Shown: positions 7,713 to 14,960, counted from the first letter of the stretch. The stretch is 16,994 nucleotides of DNA from RGIG1959 sp045651865 (GCA_045651865.1 JAZRTC010000132.1:1-16994); one strand, 5' to 3'. Numbers and translations are program-made. The notes: generated by a model not told the origin, from the letters alone.

Positions 7713-9053
7713 GTGTCAACAGCCAGAGAGATTGCCGTCACGGCACTCGTGCAATGGGAGCGCGACAGCACCTTTTCCAACATTATGCTGGATAACCTGC
7801 TGAGAAGCGCATCCCTTTCCAGAGCGGATGCCGCCTTTGCTACACGGCTTGTGTACGGCACGCTCGAACGCTTGCTGACGCTCGATTGGTTGCTTGGAAA
7901 GAACAGCCGTCAACCGCTCAAAAAATGCCATCCGTTGGTGCGGGCGGTGTTGCGGGTCGGTGCGTATCAGCTGGTCTATATGGAAAAAATCCCCGCTTCT
8001 GCGGCTGTCAACGAAGCGGTCGGACTGGTGAAACGGATGAAACAGGCACACGCCGCAGGCTTTGTCAACGGCGTGCTTCGTGCAGTTGCTTGCGAACACG
8101 GACGGTTGTTTGCGTCGCTTTCCACCGACCTGAAAAGTATGAGCCTGCGCCATTCCGTGCCTCTTGAACTTCTGCAGGCATGGAAAAAGGCGTATGGCGT
8201 CGAAGCGGCGACGGCACTTGCCGAAGCGGCAAATGACGCACCGCCTTCGATCATTCGTATCAACACTTTGAAAACCACTATCGAAACATTTGAGTCGCGG
8301 CTTAAAGATCTGTCCCTTGCGTACAGCGAGGTGGAGGGACTTCACGCCGCTCTTTGTATAGAGGATGCCGCGGCGCTTCGCGCATCGGCAATGCCTTCGG
8401 ATTGGTACTATTTTCAGGATACCGCTTCTCAGTGGGCGTGCGAAGCGCTCGGTGTTGTAGCAGGAGAGCGCGTGCTGGATGTTTGCGCCGCACCCGGCGG
8501 TAAATCGTTTACCACCGCAATGCGGGTGCAGGGCGATGGGCATTTTACAGCGTGCGATCTGTATGAAGAAAAAGTCCAAACGCTTCGCACCCGTGCCGCA
8601 CAGCTGGGTGTACCGCGTTTTGAAGCCGTACAGCGCGATGCGTCGGCACCGTGTCCCAAAGAGTGGTATGGAGCGTTTGACCGCGTAATCTGCGATGTTC
8701 CTTGCTCGGGCTTCGGCGTGATCCGCCGCCGTCCTGAGATCCGTTATAAATCCCTTGATGCTTTTTCGGAGCTTCCCGCGCTCCAATACCGCATTTTGTG
8801 CGAAGCCGCTTTGGCGGTCAAAGCAGGCGGTGTGTTGCAATATTCTACTTGTACGCTCCGTCCGGAGGAAAATGAGCAGGTTGTGGCACGCTTTTTAGCC
8901 GAGCATCCGGAGTTCTCGCCACGGGAGTTGCCGCTTGCGCAACTGTTTGAAGCGGCAGGACTTAAACCGTCGCATCAGCTGACTCTGATGCCGCATTTGC
9001 ACGGCACAGACGGCTTTTTTGTGGCATCCTTCAGAAAAGAGGAGACGGTATGA
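7713..9053 (+). CDS. rsmB: 16S rRNA m5C967 methyltransferase RsmB
   Basis: The 446-residue protein has a NusB-like RNA-binding domain (1 to about 135) joined to a SAM-dependent m5C methyltransferase. Visible motifs are the SAM motif LDVCAAPGGK at 255-264, motif IV DVPCSG at 328-333, and YSTCT at 377-381 with catalytic nucleophile Cys380. It methylates C967 (E. coli numbering) in 16S rRNA. The start is GTG 7713, directly behind a strong AAGGAGGGAG site. It lies between fmt and rlmN as in Bacillus, and its stop overlaps the rlmN start by 4 nt (ATGA). Confidence 0.96.
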   Translation: MSTAREIAVTALVQWERDSTFSNIMLDNLLRSASLSRADAAFATRLVYGTLERLLTLDWLLGKNSRQPLKKCHPLVRAVLRVGAYQLVYMEKIPASAAVNEAVGLVKRMKQAHAAGFVNGVLRAVACEHGRLFASLSTDLKSMSLRHSVPLELLQAWKKAYGVEAATALAEAANDAPPSIIRINTLKTTIETFESRLKDLSLAYSEVEGLHAALCIEDAAALRASAMPSDWYYFQDTASQWACEALGVVAGERVLDVCAAPGGKSFTTAMRVQGDGHFTACDLYEEKVQTLRTRAAQLGVPRFEAVQRDASAPCPKEWYGAFDRVICDVPCSGFGVIRRRPEIRYKSLDAFSELPALQYRILCEAALAVKAGGVLQYSTCTLRPEENEQVVARFLAEHPEFSPRELPLAQLFEAAGLKPSHQLTLMPHLHGTDGFFVASFRKEETV

Positions 9054-10075
9054 CCGATATCAAATCGCTGACAAACGAACAGCTCACCGAGCATATCACC
9101 GCGATGGGATATCCCGCGTTTCGCGCCAAACAGATCCGTTCATGGCTGGATAACGGCGTGACCTCGTTTGAGGAGATGGGCAATCTCCCCAAGGCGATGC
9201 GCGAGGATCTGGCAAAATCGTTTGTCATTCCTCATGTTAAAATTGAAACCAAGCTCGTGTCGCAGATTGACGGCACGGTCAAATATTTGTTTTCGCTTTG
9301 CGACGGCGAAACCGTGGAATCGGTGCTGATGCACTATCATCACGGCTGGTCGCAATGTATTTCCACACAGGTCGGATGCCGCATGGGCTGTACCTTTTGC
9401 GCAACAGGCAAGGGCGGCCTTGTCCGCAATTTATCGGCATCCGAGATTCTGGCACAGATCGAAGCCGCACAAGCCGATCACGGCGTGCGGGTGTCGTCCA
9501 TTGTGTTGATGGGCATGGGTGAGCCTCTTGACAATTACGATGAGGTCATCCGCTTTCTTGAAATGGTCAATGCCGAAGGCGGTGTGCAGATCGGTATGCG
9601 GCATATTTCGCTGTCTACCTGCGGTCTTGTGGACCGCATCGATCAGCTTCGCGAGAAGAACTGGCAGTTGACACTGTCGGTGTCGCTTCACGCGCCGAAC
9701 GACGAGCTGCGCCGTCGCCTGATGCCGATTGCGAAGAAATGGTCGGTGGACGAATTGCTCGATGCCTGCCGCCGTTATGCAGACCATACGGGTCGTCGTA
9801 TTTCGTTTGAATACGCGATGGTGGACGGCGTGACCGACACCGATGAATGTGCAAAAGAACTGGCGGCAAAATTGCGCGGGATGTTGTGTCATGTCAACCT
9901 GATCCCTGTCAATCCCGTGGACGGTACACCGTACCGCCGCAGTCGGGGTGACCGCCTGCAAGCGTTTACCCGTATTTTGGAAAAAGCGGGTATCACGGCA
10001 ACGGTGCGCCGTACACTTGGTGCGGATATCAACGCCAGTTGCGGACAATTGCGTCGAAAACAGCAAAATTCCTAG
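9050..10075 (+). CDS. rlmN: Dual-specificity 23S rRNA/tRNA m2A methyltransferase RlmN
   Basis: The 341-residue radical SAM enzyme methylates C2 of adenosine in 23S rRNA (A2503) and some tRNAs. The [4Fe-4S] motif CRMGCTFC gives Cys110, 114 and 117. The two mechanistic cysteines of the family are also in place: Cys103 (SQCIST), seven residues before the cluster as in E. coli, and Cys331 near the end (INASCGQL). SLHAPNDELRRRLMPI is the usual central signature. ATG 9050 overlaps the rsmB stop by 4 nt, indicating translational coupling. It is the last gene before a possible internal promoter. Confidence 0.97.
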   Translation: MTDIKSLTNEQLTEHITAMGYPAFRAKQIRSWLDNGVTSFEEMGNLPKAMREDLAKSFVIPHVKIETKLVSQIDGTVKYLFSLCDGETVESVLMHYHHGWSQCISTQVGCRMGCTFCATGKGGLVRNLSASEILAQIEAAQADHGVRVSSIVLMGMGEPLDNYDEVIRFLEMVNAEGGVQIGMRHISLSTCGLVDRIDQLREKNWQLTLSVSLHAPNDELRRRLMPIAKKWSVDELLDACRRYADHTGRRISFEYAMVDGVTDTDECAKELAAKLRGMLCHVNLIPVNPVDGTPYRRSRGDRLQAFTRILEKAGITATVRRTLGADINASCGQLRRKQQNS

Positions 10076-10108
10076 TGCAATTTTTGGAATAGTGTGCTAT
10101 ACTATTCC
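10074..10108 (+). promoter_or_regulatory. Possible extended -10 promoter with overlapping inverted repeat, before prpC
   Basis: TGCTATACT (10095-10103) is a good extended -10 element; only a weak -35 candidate (GTGCAA, 10075-10080) lies 17 bases upstream. A perfect 8-bp inverted repeat, GGAATAGT (10086-10093) and ACTATTCC (10101-10108), straddles the -10. It has a 7-base centre and no T-run after it, so it looks more like an operator than a terminator. It is in the only intergenic gap of size (76 bases) between rlmN and the phosphatase gene. Both function and regulator are inferred. Confidence 0.45.
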
Positions 10109-10151
10109 TATATGTGGATTTTATGACAAGATCGGAAAGGGGGCGAGTGAG

Positions 10152-10883
10152 ATGTTTTCTATCGGACGGACGGATATCGGCCGTCAGCGTTCCAATAATC
10201 AGGACGCGTTTGTGTGTGGCAAGCTGGCCGCAGATGTACCGTTTGCCATTGTGTGCGACGGTATGGGCGGCGCCAACGGCGGTAACATTGCATCAGCACT
10301 CGCCATCCGCACGATCACAACCCGTCTGGTGTCGTCTTATCGACAGGATATGACGATGCAGTCGATGCAGCGTGTGCTGGAAAGTGCCATTGCCGCGGCA
10401 AATGTGGCGGTGTACGATGAGGCAGCCGCTTCAGCGGAGCTTCGCGGAATGGGTACAACGCTGGTGATGGCGGTGATGATGGGAGACCGTGTGCTGATCG
10501 CTCACATCGGCGACAGCCGCGCTTATGTCATCACGCAGGATCACACCGTTGAGCAGATCACCAAGGATCATTCCGTGGTGCAACAAATGCTTGAGCGCGG
10601 ACAGATCACAGCGGAGGAAGCTAAAAATCATCCGCGTCGCAATTTTATAACGCGTGCGCTCGGTGTTTCCGATACGGTGGCTTGTGATTTTTCAGAATTT
10701 GTACTTCCTGATGGAGCAAAGGTGATGCTTTGCACCGATGGATTAAGTGGTATGGTTGATGTGGCGCGTATTCAGGAAATCGCCGCTTCCTGCGACGACG
10801 GTGCGCTGCCCGACCGTCTGATTGCCGCTGCCAACCTTGCCGGTGGCAGTGACAACATCACGGTAGCACTGATCACCCGATAA
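10152..10883 (+). CDS. prpC: PP2C-family Ser/Thr protein phosphatase (PrpC/Stp)
   Basis: The 243-residue PPM-type phosphatase removes phosphate from Ser/Thr on targets of the neighbouring kinase and probably from the kinase itself. Metal-binding and core motifs are NNQDAF at 15-20 (Asp18), CDGMGGANGG at 35-44 (Asp36), GDSRAY at 120-125, CTDGLSG at 194-200 (Asp196) and GGSDNIT at 231-237 (Asp234). Length matches bacterial Stp/PrpC. ATG 10152 was chosen over further upstream in-frame codons because homology begins at MFSIGRTD and AGGGGG lies 8 bases before it. The kinase gene follows 23 bases later, the standard pair in Firmicutes. Confidence 0.96.
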   Translation: MFSIGRTDIGRQRSNNQDAFVCGKLAADVPFAIVCDGMGGANGGNIASALAIRTITTRLVSSYRQDMTMQSMQRVLESAIAAANVAVYDEAAASAELRGMGTTLVMAVMMGDRVLIAHIGDSRAYVITQDHTVEQITKDHSVVQQMLERGQITAEEAKNHPRRNFITRALGVSDTVACDFSEFVLPDGAKVMLCTDGLSGMVDVARIQEIAASCDDGALPDRLIAAANLAGGSDNITVALITR

Positions 10884-10906
10884 CCTGACAAAAGGAGCTG
10901 TTAGCT

Positions 10907-13075
10907 ATGGATAAATATCTCGGAAGGCGTCTTGACGGCCGTTATGAGCTTCGTGAGATCATCGGTGTCGGCGGTATGGCGTATGTGTATCGCGCTTACG
11001 ACACGATTGACGATCGCATTGTGGCGGTGAAAATCCTTAAGGATGAATATCTGCATAACGAGGAGTTTTCCCGTCGCTTCAAGAATGAGTCCAAAGCCAT
11101 CGCAATTTTATCGCATAAAAATATTGTGCGCGTGATCGATGTCAGCTTTACGGACAGCCTTCAGTACATCGTGATGGAGTACATCGACGGCATCACCCTC
11201 AAGGAGTACATCGAACAGCAAAAGGTACTGCAGTGGAAGGAAGTTGTACATTTTATCGTGCAGATCCTGCAAGCTCTTCAGCACGCTCACGATAAGGGCA
11301 TTGTGCATCAGGATGTCAAGCCGCAGAATATTATGCTGCTTTCGGACGGTGCCATCAAGGTCACAGACTTTGGCATTGCACGCTTCTCCCGTGCGGCAAC
11401 GCAACAGAGCGAGCAAGGGGATAAGGCAATCGGCTCGGTGCATTATATCAGCCCCGAGCAGGCGCGTGCCGAGATTACCGACGAAAAATCCGACATCTAT
11501 TCGCTTGGCGTGATGATGTATGAGATGCTGACGGGCAAATTACCGTTTGAGTCGGACAATGCCGTGAGTGTCGCGATCATGCAGATGCAATCTGTTGCTG
11601 AACGCCCGACGGCGATCAACCCCGAAATTCCCGAGGGACTTGAAGAAATCACACTCAAAGCAATGCAAAAAGATCCCTCTAAGCGTTATCAGTCGGCGGC
11701 AGAGATGCTGTATGATATTGATGAGTTCAAAAACAACCCCAGCATCCGTTTTGAGTACAAATACTTCTCGGGCGCGGATGACGCGGCGCATTATGAAGAA
11801 GCGTTCAATCGCATTCGCAAGACCGACCGCAAGGAAACACCGGCAACCAATGAACGCAGTAAGCGCCGTGAAGAGAAGGGTAAGGATAAAGAGGAGTCGC
11901 GCAAAAGCGTTCCTGTCATCCCGATTCTGGCGGGCATTGCGGGCGCATTCATTCTGGTGTTGCTGTTTGTGATGGGTGCCTATTTTGTTACGACATTGCT
12001 CGCGCCTGCACAGGGTGGCACGCAAAACATTGTAGTTCCCAATCTGGTAGGTAAAAATTTCGAGGAAGAAATCGCCAATGATACGGCGCTTGCCAGAAAC
12101 TTTACCATCAAGATCAACGAGGAATACAGTGAGAAACCTGCCGGCGAAGTGTTGAAGCAATATCCGCTTCCCGATAAAGAGGTCAAACTCAAGGCGGAAC
12201 TGGTGCTGTATATCAGCCGCGGCGAACAGCAGGTCAAGATTCCTGAAATTGCGGTCGGCGAAAACCGTGAAGAAGCAGCATCCAAACTCCGTACAGCAGG
12301 CTTCAATGTCAAGGAAGTCAACGCCAACAGCGATACTGTCGCTGTTGGAGGTGTGATCCGTACAGATCCGAAGAGCCTGAGTGAAGCCGAAAAAGGCAGT
12401 ACCGTCACACTGTATATCAGCATCGGTGCAGAACCGATCGACAATGTCGTGGTTCCCGATGTCGTCGGCCGTGCGCAGGCAGATGCCGTGAAACGACTGG
12501 CTGCAAAGGGTCTCACTGTTGATGAAAAAGCGATCCGCCGTATCAATCATCCGAACTATTCGGCAGGTGTTGTCATCAGCCAGACTCCTGCGGCGGACGA
12601 AGAGGTGGCACCCGACAGTAAGGTTGTGCTGGTCGTTAGCTCCGGTTATAAGGATATTGATCTGAGCATCAAGCTCCCGCGTGTAGACGCCAAGATCGAT
12701 ATGGATGTCTATATTGATGCGGTATTGAAATACTCCGAAGACGGCATCAACCCGATCCTGTCGACACCGTTCTCGTTGAAGGTCGGTGAGCAAAAATCCA
12801 CCTATACGGTGACGGTGGAGCTGTCCGAGGCAGGTAAAAACGATTTCAAAACCTATGCCGTGTTTGTAGTTGACGGTGAAAACGGCTTTGTGATCAGCAG
12901 CGATTATCGCGCGTTCACCGTGAAAACGACAACGACGAAAGCGACCACAACTACGACGGATACCGTTGTTACAACGACCACTACAACGGCCGATGAGGAC
13001 AATGTCACCACAACGACCGCTCCCGAGAATGAGGGCGATGAAAATACGGGCGACAACGAGTCGTCTCAGGATTAA
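10907..13075 (+). CDS. prkC: PASTA-domain Ser/Thr protein kinase (PrkC/PknB)
   Basis: The 722-residue membrane kinase senses cell-wall muropeptides through extracellular PASTA repeats. The cytoplasmic kinase domain spans 1 to about 275: glycine loop IGVGGMAYVY at 19-28, Lys42, catalytic loop HQDVKPQN at 134-141, DFG at 154-156, and SPEQ at 182-185. A charged linker (about 305-333) leads to one membrane helix at about 336-364. Three PASTA repeats follow (about 374-438, 441-508, 512-580), then a beta-rich domain of about 90 residues, comparable in position to the C-terminal Ig-like domain of Bacillus PrkC. The end is Thr-rich then acidic (673-722). Two oddities stand out: Gln135 replaces the usual HRD arginine, and the Thr-rich tail. 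AAAGGAG precedes ATG 10907. The paired phosphatase is upstream and rsgA, a known PrkC substrate in Bacillus (CpgA), is downstream. Confidence 0.96.
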   Translation: MDKYLGRRLDGRYELREIIGVGGMAYVYRAYDTIDDRIVAVKILKDEYLHNEEFSRRFKNESKAIAILSHKNIVRVIDVSFTDSLQYIVMEYIDGITLKEYIEQQKVLQWKEVVHFIVQILQALQHAHDKGIVHQDVKPQNIMLLSDGAIKVTDFGIARFSRAATQQSEQGDKAIGSVHYISPEQARAEITDEKSDIYSLGVMMYEMLTGKLPFESDNAVSVAIMQMQSVAERPTAINPEIPEGLEEITLKAMQKDPSKRYQSAAEMLYDIDEFKNNPSIRFEYKYFSGADDAAHYEEAFNRIRKTDRKETPATNERSKRREEKGKDKEESRKSVPVIPILAGIAGAFILVLLFVMGAYFVTTLLAPAQGGTQNIVVPNLVGKNFEEEIANDTALARNFTIKINEEYSEKPAGEVLKQYPLPDKEVKLKAELVLYISRGEQQVKIPEIAVGENREEAASKLRTAGFNVKEVNANSDTVAVGGVIRTDPKSLSEAEKGSTVTLYISIGAEPIDNVVVPDVVGRAQADAVKRLAAKGLTVDEKAIRRINHPNYSAGVVISQTPAADEEVAPDSKVVLVVSSGYKDIDLSIKLPRVDAKIDMDVYIDAVLKYSEDGINPILSTPFSLKVGEQKSTYTVTVELSEAGKNDFKTYAVFVVDGENGFVISSDYRAFTVKTTTTKATTTTTDTVVTTTTTTADEDNVTTTTAPENEGDENTGDNESSQD

Positions 13076-13089
13076 AGGACGAGTGCTGT

Positions 13090-13983
13090 ATGCAGGAGCG
13101 TTCTCTTGAAGGATTGATATTACAAAGCATCGGCGGCTTTTATTATGTAGAGGCCGCCGACGGCGTATACGAATGTCGCGGTCGCGGCTCTTTGCGCAAC
13201 CTCGGCGTCACACCGTTTGCAGGCGACCGTGTAACGATTACGGCGGATGACACAGGCAAAGGTGTGCTGGAAGCGGTTGCCGAGCGCAAAAACAGTCTCA
13301 TCCGTCCGCCTGTCGCGAATCTGGATGCACTGGTGCTCGTCATTTCGATGACCGATCCCGAACCGAGTCTGCCTGTGATTGACCGTATGCTGGCAGTCGC
13401 CGAGCATAAGGAGATCGAGCCGATTCTGGTGTTCAATAAAACCGATCTGGCTTCCTCTGCCGCGCTTGAGGAATTGTACGGAAATGCAGGCTACACGGTG
13501 CTGTCGGTGTGCGCCAATGACCCGCAGACTCTTGAGCCGCTCAAAGCGCTTCTCAAGGGGAAGATCTGTGCCTTTGCGGGAAACTCGGGTGTCGGCAAAA
13601 GCAGTGTCATCAATGTGCTCGATCCATCGTTGGCGCTGGCGGTCGGCGAAACCAGCAAAAAGCTGGGGCGTGGCCGTCACACAACCCGCAGTGCACAGTT
13701 GTATCCGCAGGACAGCGGCGGATATCTTGTCGATACCCCCGGCTTTTCATCGCTCGATGCCCAGCGGCTTGAGCATATTGACAAAGATGAGTTATGCTAT
13801 TGCTTCCGTGAATTTGAGCCGTTTCTGGGCGGTTGCCGCTTTACTTCCTGTTCGCATACAGTGGAGAAGGGATGCTGTGTGCGGCAAGCACTGGAAGACG
13901 GCAAAATCGCCGCATCCCGTCACGAAAGCTATGTGGCACTGTATAAGGAAGCGAAGGAATGGAAGGAATGGGAAAACAAATGA
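13090..13983 (+). CDS. rsgA: Ribosome small subunit-dependent GTPase A
   Basis: The 297-residue circularly permuted GTPase assists late 30S maturation. An N-terminal OB-fold (1 to about 70, with GDRVTI at 45-50) comes first. GTPase motifs then run in permuted order: G4 NKTD at 116-119, G1 GNSGVGKS at 164-171 and G3 DTPG at 215-218. The C-terminal zinc site has Cys249, Cys254, His256 and Cys262. It lies 14 bases after the kinase gene. The 3' end is a purine-rich tract coding EAKEWKEWENK that also supplies the upstream region of thiN, and the two genes overlap by 4 nt. Confidence 0.96.
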   Translation: MQERSLEGLILQSIGGFYYVEAADGVYECRGRGSLRNLGVTPFAGDRVTITADDTGKGVLEAVAERKNSLIRPPVANLDALVLVISMTDPEPSLPVIDRMLAVAEHKEIEPILVFNKTDLASSAALEELYGNAGYTVLSVCANDPQTLEPLKALLKGKICAFAGNSGVGKSSVINVLDPSLALAVGETSKKLGRGRHTTRSAQLYPQDSGGYLVDTPGFSSLDAQRLEHIDKDELCYCFREFEPFLGGCRFTSCSHTVEKGCCVRQALEDGKIAASRHESYVALYKEAKEWKEWENK

Positions 13984-14609
13984 CGCGCTGTGTCCTTGTC
14001 GGTGCCTCACCGTTTGAGGATGCCGCGTATCTGAAAACCTGTCTGCGCGACACGGATCATATCATAGCCGCAGACGGAGGATTACAGCTTCTCAATGCGA
14101 TGGCGGTCGTGCCGCATCGTGTGATCGGCGATTTTGATTCTGCCGCCTTACCGATAGACAGCACGGTCGCCGTTACCAAGCTCCCCACGCATAAAGATGA
14201 TACCGATGTGTTTGCCGCTGTTAAGGTGGCACTGGCGGACGGCTATCGGGAGTTTCTGCTTCTCGGTTGCCTGGGCGGTCGCCTCGATCATACAGTCAGC
14301 AATCTGTTCCTTCTGCGCTTTTTGCAGGAGCATGGGGCACAGGGTGTGCTTGTGGATGAACGGCATGAGGTGCGCCTGCTTGCAAGCGGCACGCATGTGA
14401 TCCCGTGTAAAACGGAGTACTATCTGTCGCTCTTACCTTACGGCGGTAATGCCGAGGGTGTGTGTATCCACGGCGCGGAATATCCGCTTGAAAACAAAAC
14501 ACTTAATACATCCTTTCCGCTTGGGGTCAGCAACGGCTTTGTCGGAAACGATGTGACAGTCACGCTGAAAAGCGGCTATTTGCTGTGTATTCTTGCCAAG
14601 AAGGATTGA
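13980..14609 (+). CDS. thiN: Thiamine pyrophosphokinase
   Basis: The 209-residue enzyme makes thiamine diphosphate from thiamine and ATP. Conserved stretches are AADGG at 30-34, VIGDFDS at 48-54, HKDDTD at 71-76 and GGRLDH at 99-104, all typical of the TPK catalytic domain; a beta-sandwich substrate-binding domain follows. ATG 13980 overlaps the rsgA stop (ATGA) and is the preferred start, although in-frame ATGs at 13959 and 13968 inside rsgA are possible because GGAAGG repeats there blur the ribosome site. In Bacillus rpe separates rsgA from thiN; here rpe is absent. Confidence 0.94.
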   Translation: MTRCVLVGASPFEDAAYLKTCLRDTDHIIAADGGLQLLNAMAVVPHRVIGDFDSAALPIDSTVAVTKLPTHKDDTDVFAAVKVALADGYREFLLLGCLGGRLDHTVSNLFLLRFLQEHGAQGVLVDERHEVRLLASGTHVIPCKTEYYLSLLPYGGNAEGVCIHGAEYPLENKTLNTSFPLGVSNGFVGNDVTVTLKSGYLLCILAKKD

Positions 14610-14611
14610 AT

Positions 14612-14667
14612 TTGTCACCGATACCACGCCGCCTCATATCTTGATAGAGGAAGGGGCGTGGTGACAA
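14612..14667 (+). promoter_or_regulatory. Stem-loop enclosing the ribosome site and start of the small membrane-protein gene
   Basis: TTGTCAC (14612-14618) plus CACGCC (14625-14630) pair with GGCGTGGTGACAA (14655-14667), with a 6-base bulge on the left arm. Inside, CCTC (14632-14635) pairs with GAGG (14647-14650), part of the GAGGAAGGGG ribosome site, and the TAT/ATA flanks extend that pairing. The first base of ATG 14667 is in the outer stem. There is no T-run, so a terminator is unlikely. Translational control of the next gene is an inference. Confidence 0.45.
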
Positions 14668-14813
14668 TGAGACGATCGCGGTGCCGCACGACCTATATGG
14701 TCGCGGCGTTTGGAATCGGTGTGTTGCTGTCGCTGATCTGCCCATCTCAGCTATTGCTGATTGTGACACTGTTTATCCTTGTATTGGTGTCCATCGGCGG
14801 TATACTATGTTAG
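14667..14813 (+). CDS. Small two-helix membrane protein of unknown function, upstream of spoVM
   Basis: I do not recognise this 48-residue protein. It begins with a basic stretch (MRRSRCRTTY), then a hydrophobic segment at about 10-25, a short CPSQ turn at 25-28, and a second hydrophobic segment at about 29-47 ending in Cys48. This predicts a hairpin of two membrane helices with a short basic tail, probably inside by the positive-inside rule. GAGGAAGGGG (14647-14656) lies before ATG 14667; in-frame GTG codons at 14658 and 14661 are alternatives. The frame fills the gap between thiN and spoVM, with its stop 11 bases before the spoVM start, which argues that it is real. A link to sporulation is suggested only by position. 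Confidence 0.6.
   Translation: MRRSRCRTTYMVAAFGIGVLLSLICPSQLLLIVTLFILVLVSIGGILC
14779..14808 (+). promoter_or_regulatory. Weak candidate promoter before spoVM
   Basis: TTGTATT (14779-14785) is 15 bases before TATACTAT (14801-14808). This resembles a sigma-E promoter (KMATATT, spacer 13-15, CATACAnT-like) and also a weak sigma-A pair (TTGTAT, 16 bases, TATACT). Against it, transcription would begin near 14813-14815, inside or touching the AGGGGG ribosome site of spoVM. Low confidence. Confidence 0.25.
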
Positions 14814-14824
14814 GGGGAAGCGCT

Positions 14825-14917
14825 ATGCACATCGTCGTTTGCAAGAGTCCGAAGCTGATTTCAGGAATCCTTCGCAAAATCTTCAAGATTCCGAAAACCA
14901 TGTACACACAGGAATAA
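14825..14917 (+). CDS. spoVM: Stage V sporulation protein M homologue
   Basis: This 30-residue peptide aligns without gaps to Bacillus SpoVM, sharing Met1, Lys7, Pro9, Lys10, Gly14, Ile15 and Arg17 at identical positions (core here KSPKLISGILRK, residues 7-18). SpoVM is an amphipathic helix that recognises the curved forespore membrane, anchors SpoIVA to start coat assembly, and inhibits FtsH; Pro9 is central to curvature recognition in Bacillus. The C-terminus is four residues longer than in Bacillus and rich in Lys and Thr. The ribosome site AGGGGG lies 7 bases before ATG 14825. The gene follows thiN in the same order as in Bacillus, which supports the call independently. It is too short for default gene callers and is easily missed. 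Confidence 0.85.
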   Translation: MHIVVCKSPKLISGILRKIFKIPKTMYTQE

Positions 14918-14921
14918 CAAT

Positions 14922-14960
14922 AAAAAGCTCTCCCGTATTTTGAATACGGGAGAGCTTTTT
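14922..14960. terminator. Strong bidirectional intrinsic terminator
   Basis: Arms AAAAAGCTCTCCCGTATT (14922-14939) and AATACGGGAGAGCTTTTT (14943-14960) pair perfectly over 18 bp around a TTG loop. A-tract and T-tract flank a GC-rich core, so it works on both strands. It ends spoVM transcription on + and the convergent radical SAM gene on -, whose stop codon (14960-14962) touches it. Confidence 0.92.

Noticed and set aside
7716..8840. Long open frame (about 374 codons) on the minus strand opposite rsmB
   Set aside because: It is antisense to a full set of RsmB motifs, with low-complexity Arg/His/Cys-rich content and no ribosome site or homology.
11540..12793. Long open frame (about 417 codons) on the minus strand opposite prkC
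   Set aside because: It is antisense to a gene with clear kinase and PASTA motifs, has no recognisable domains, and arises from the codon bias of the real gene.
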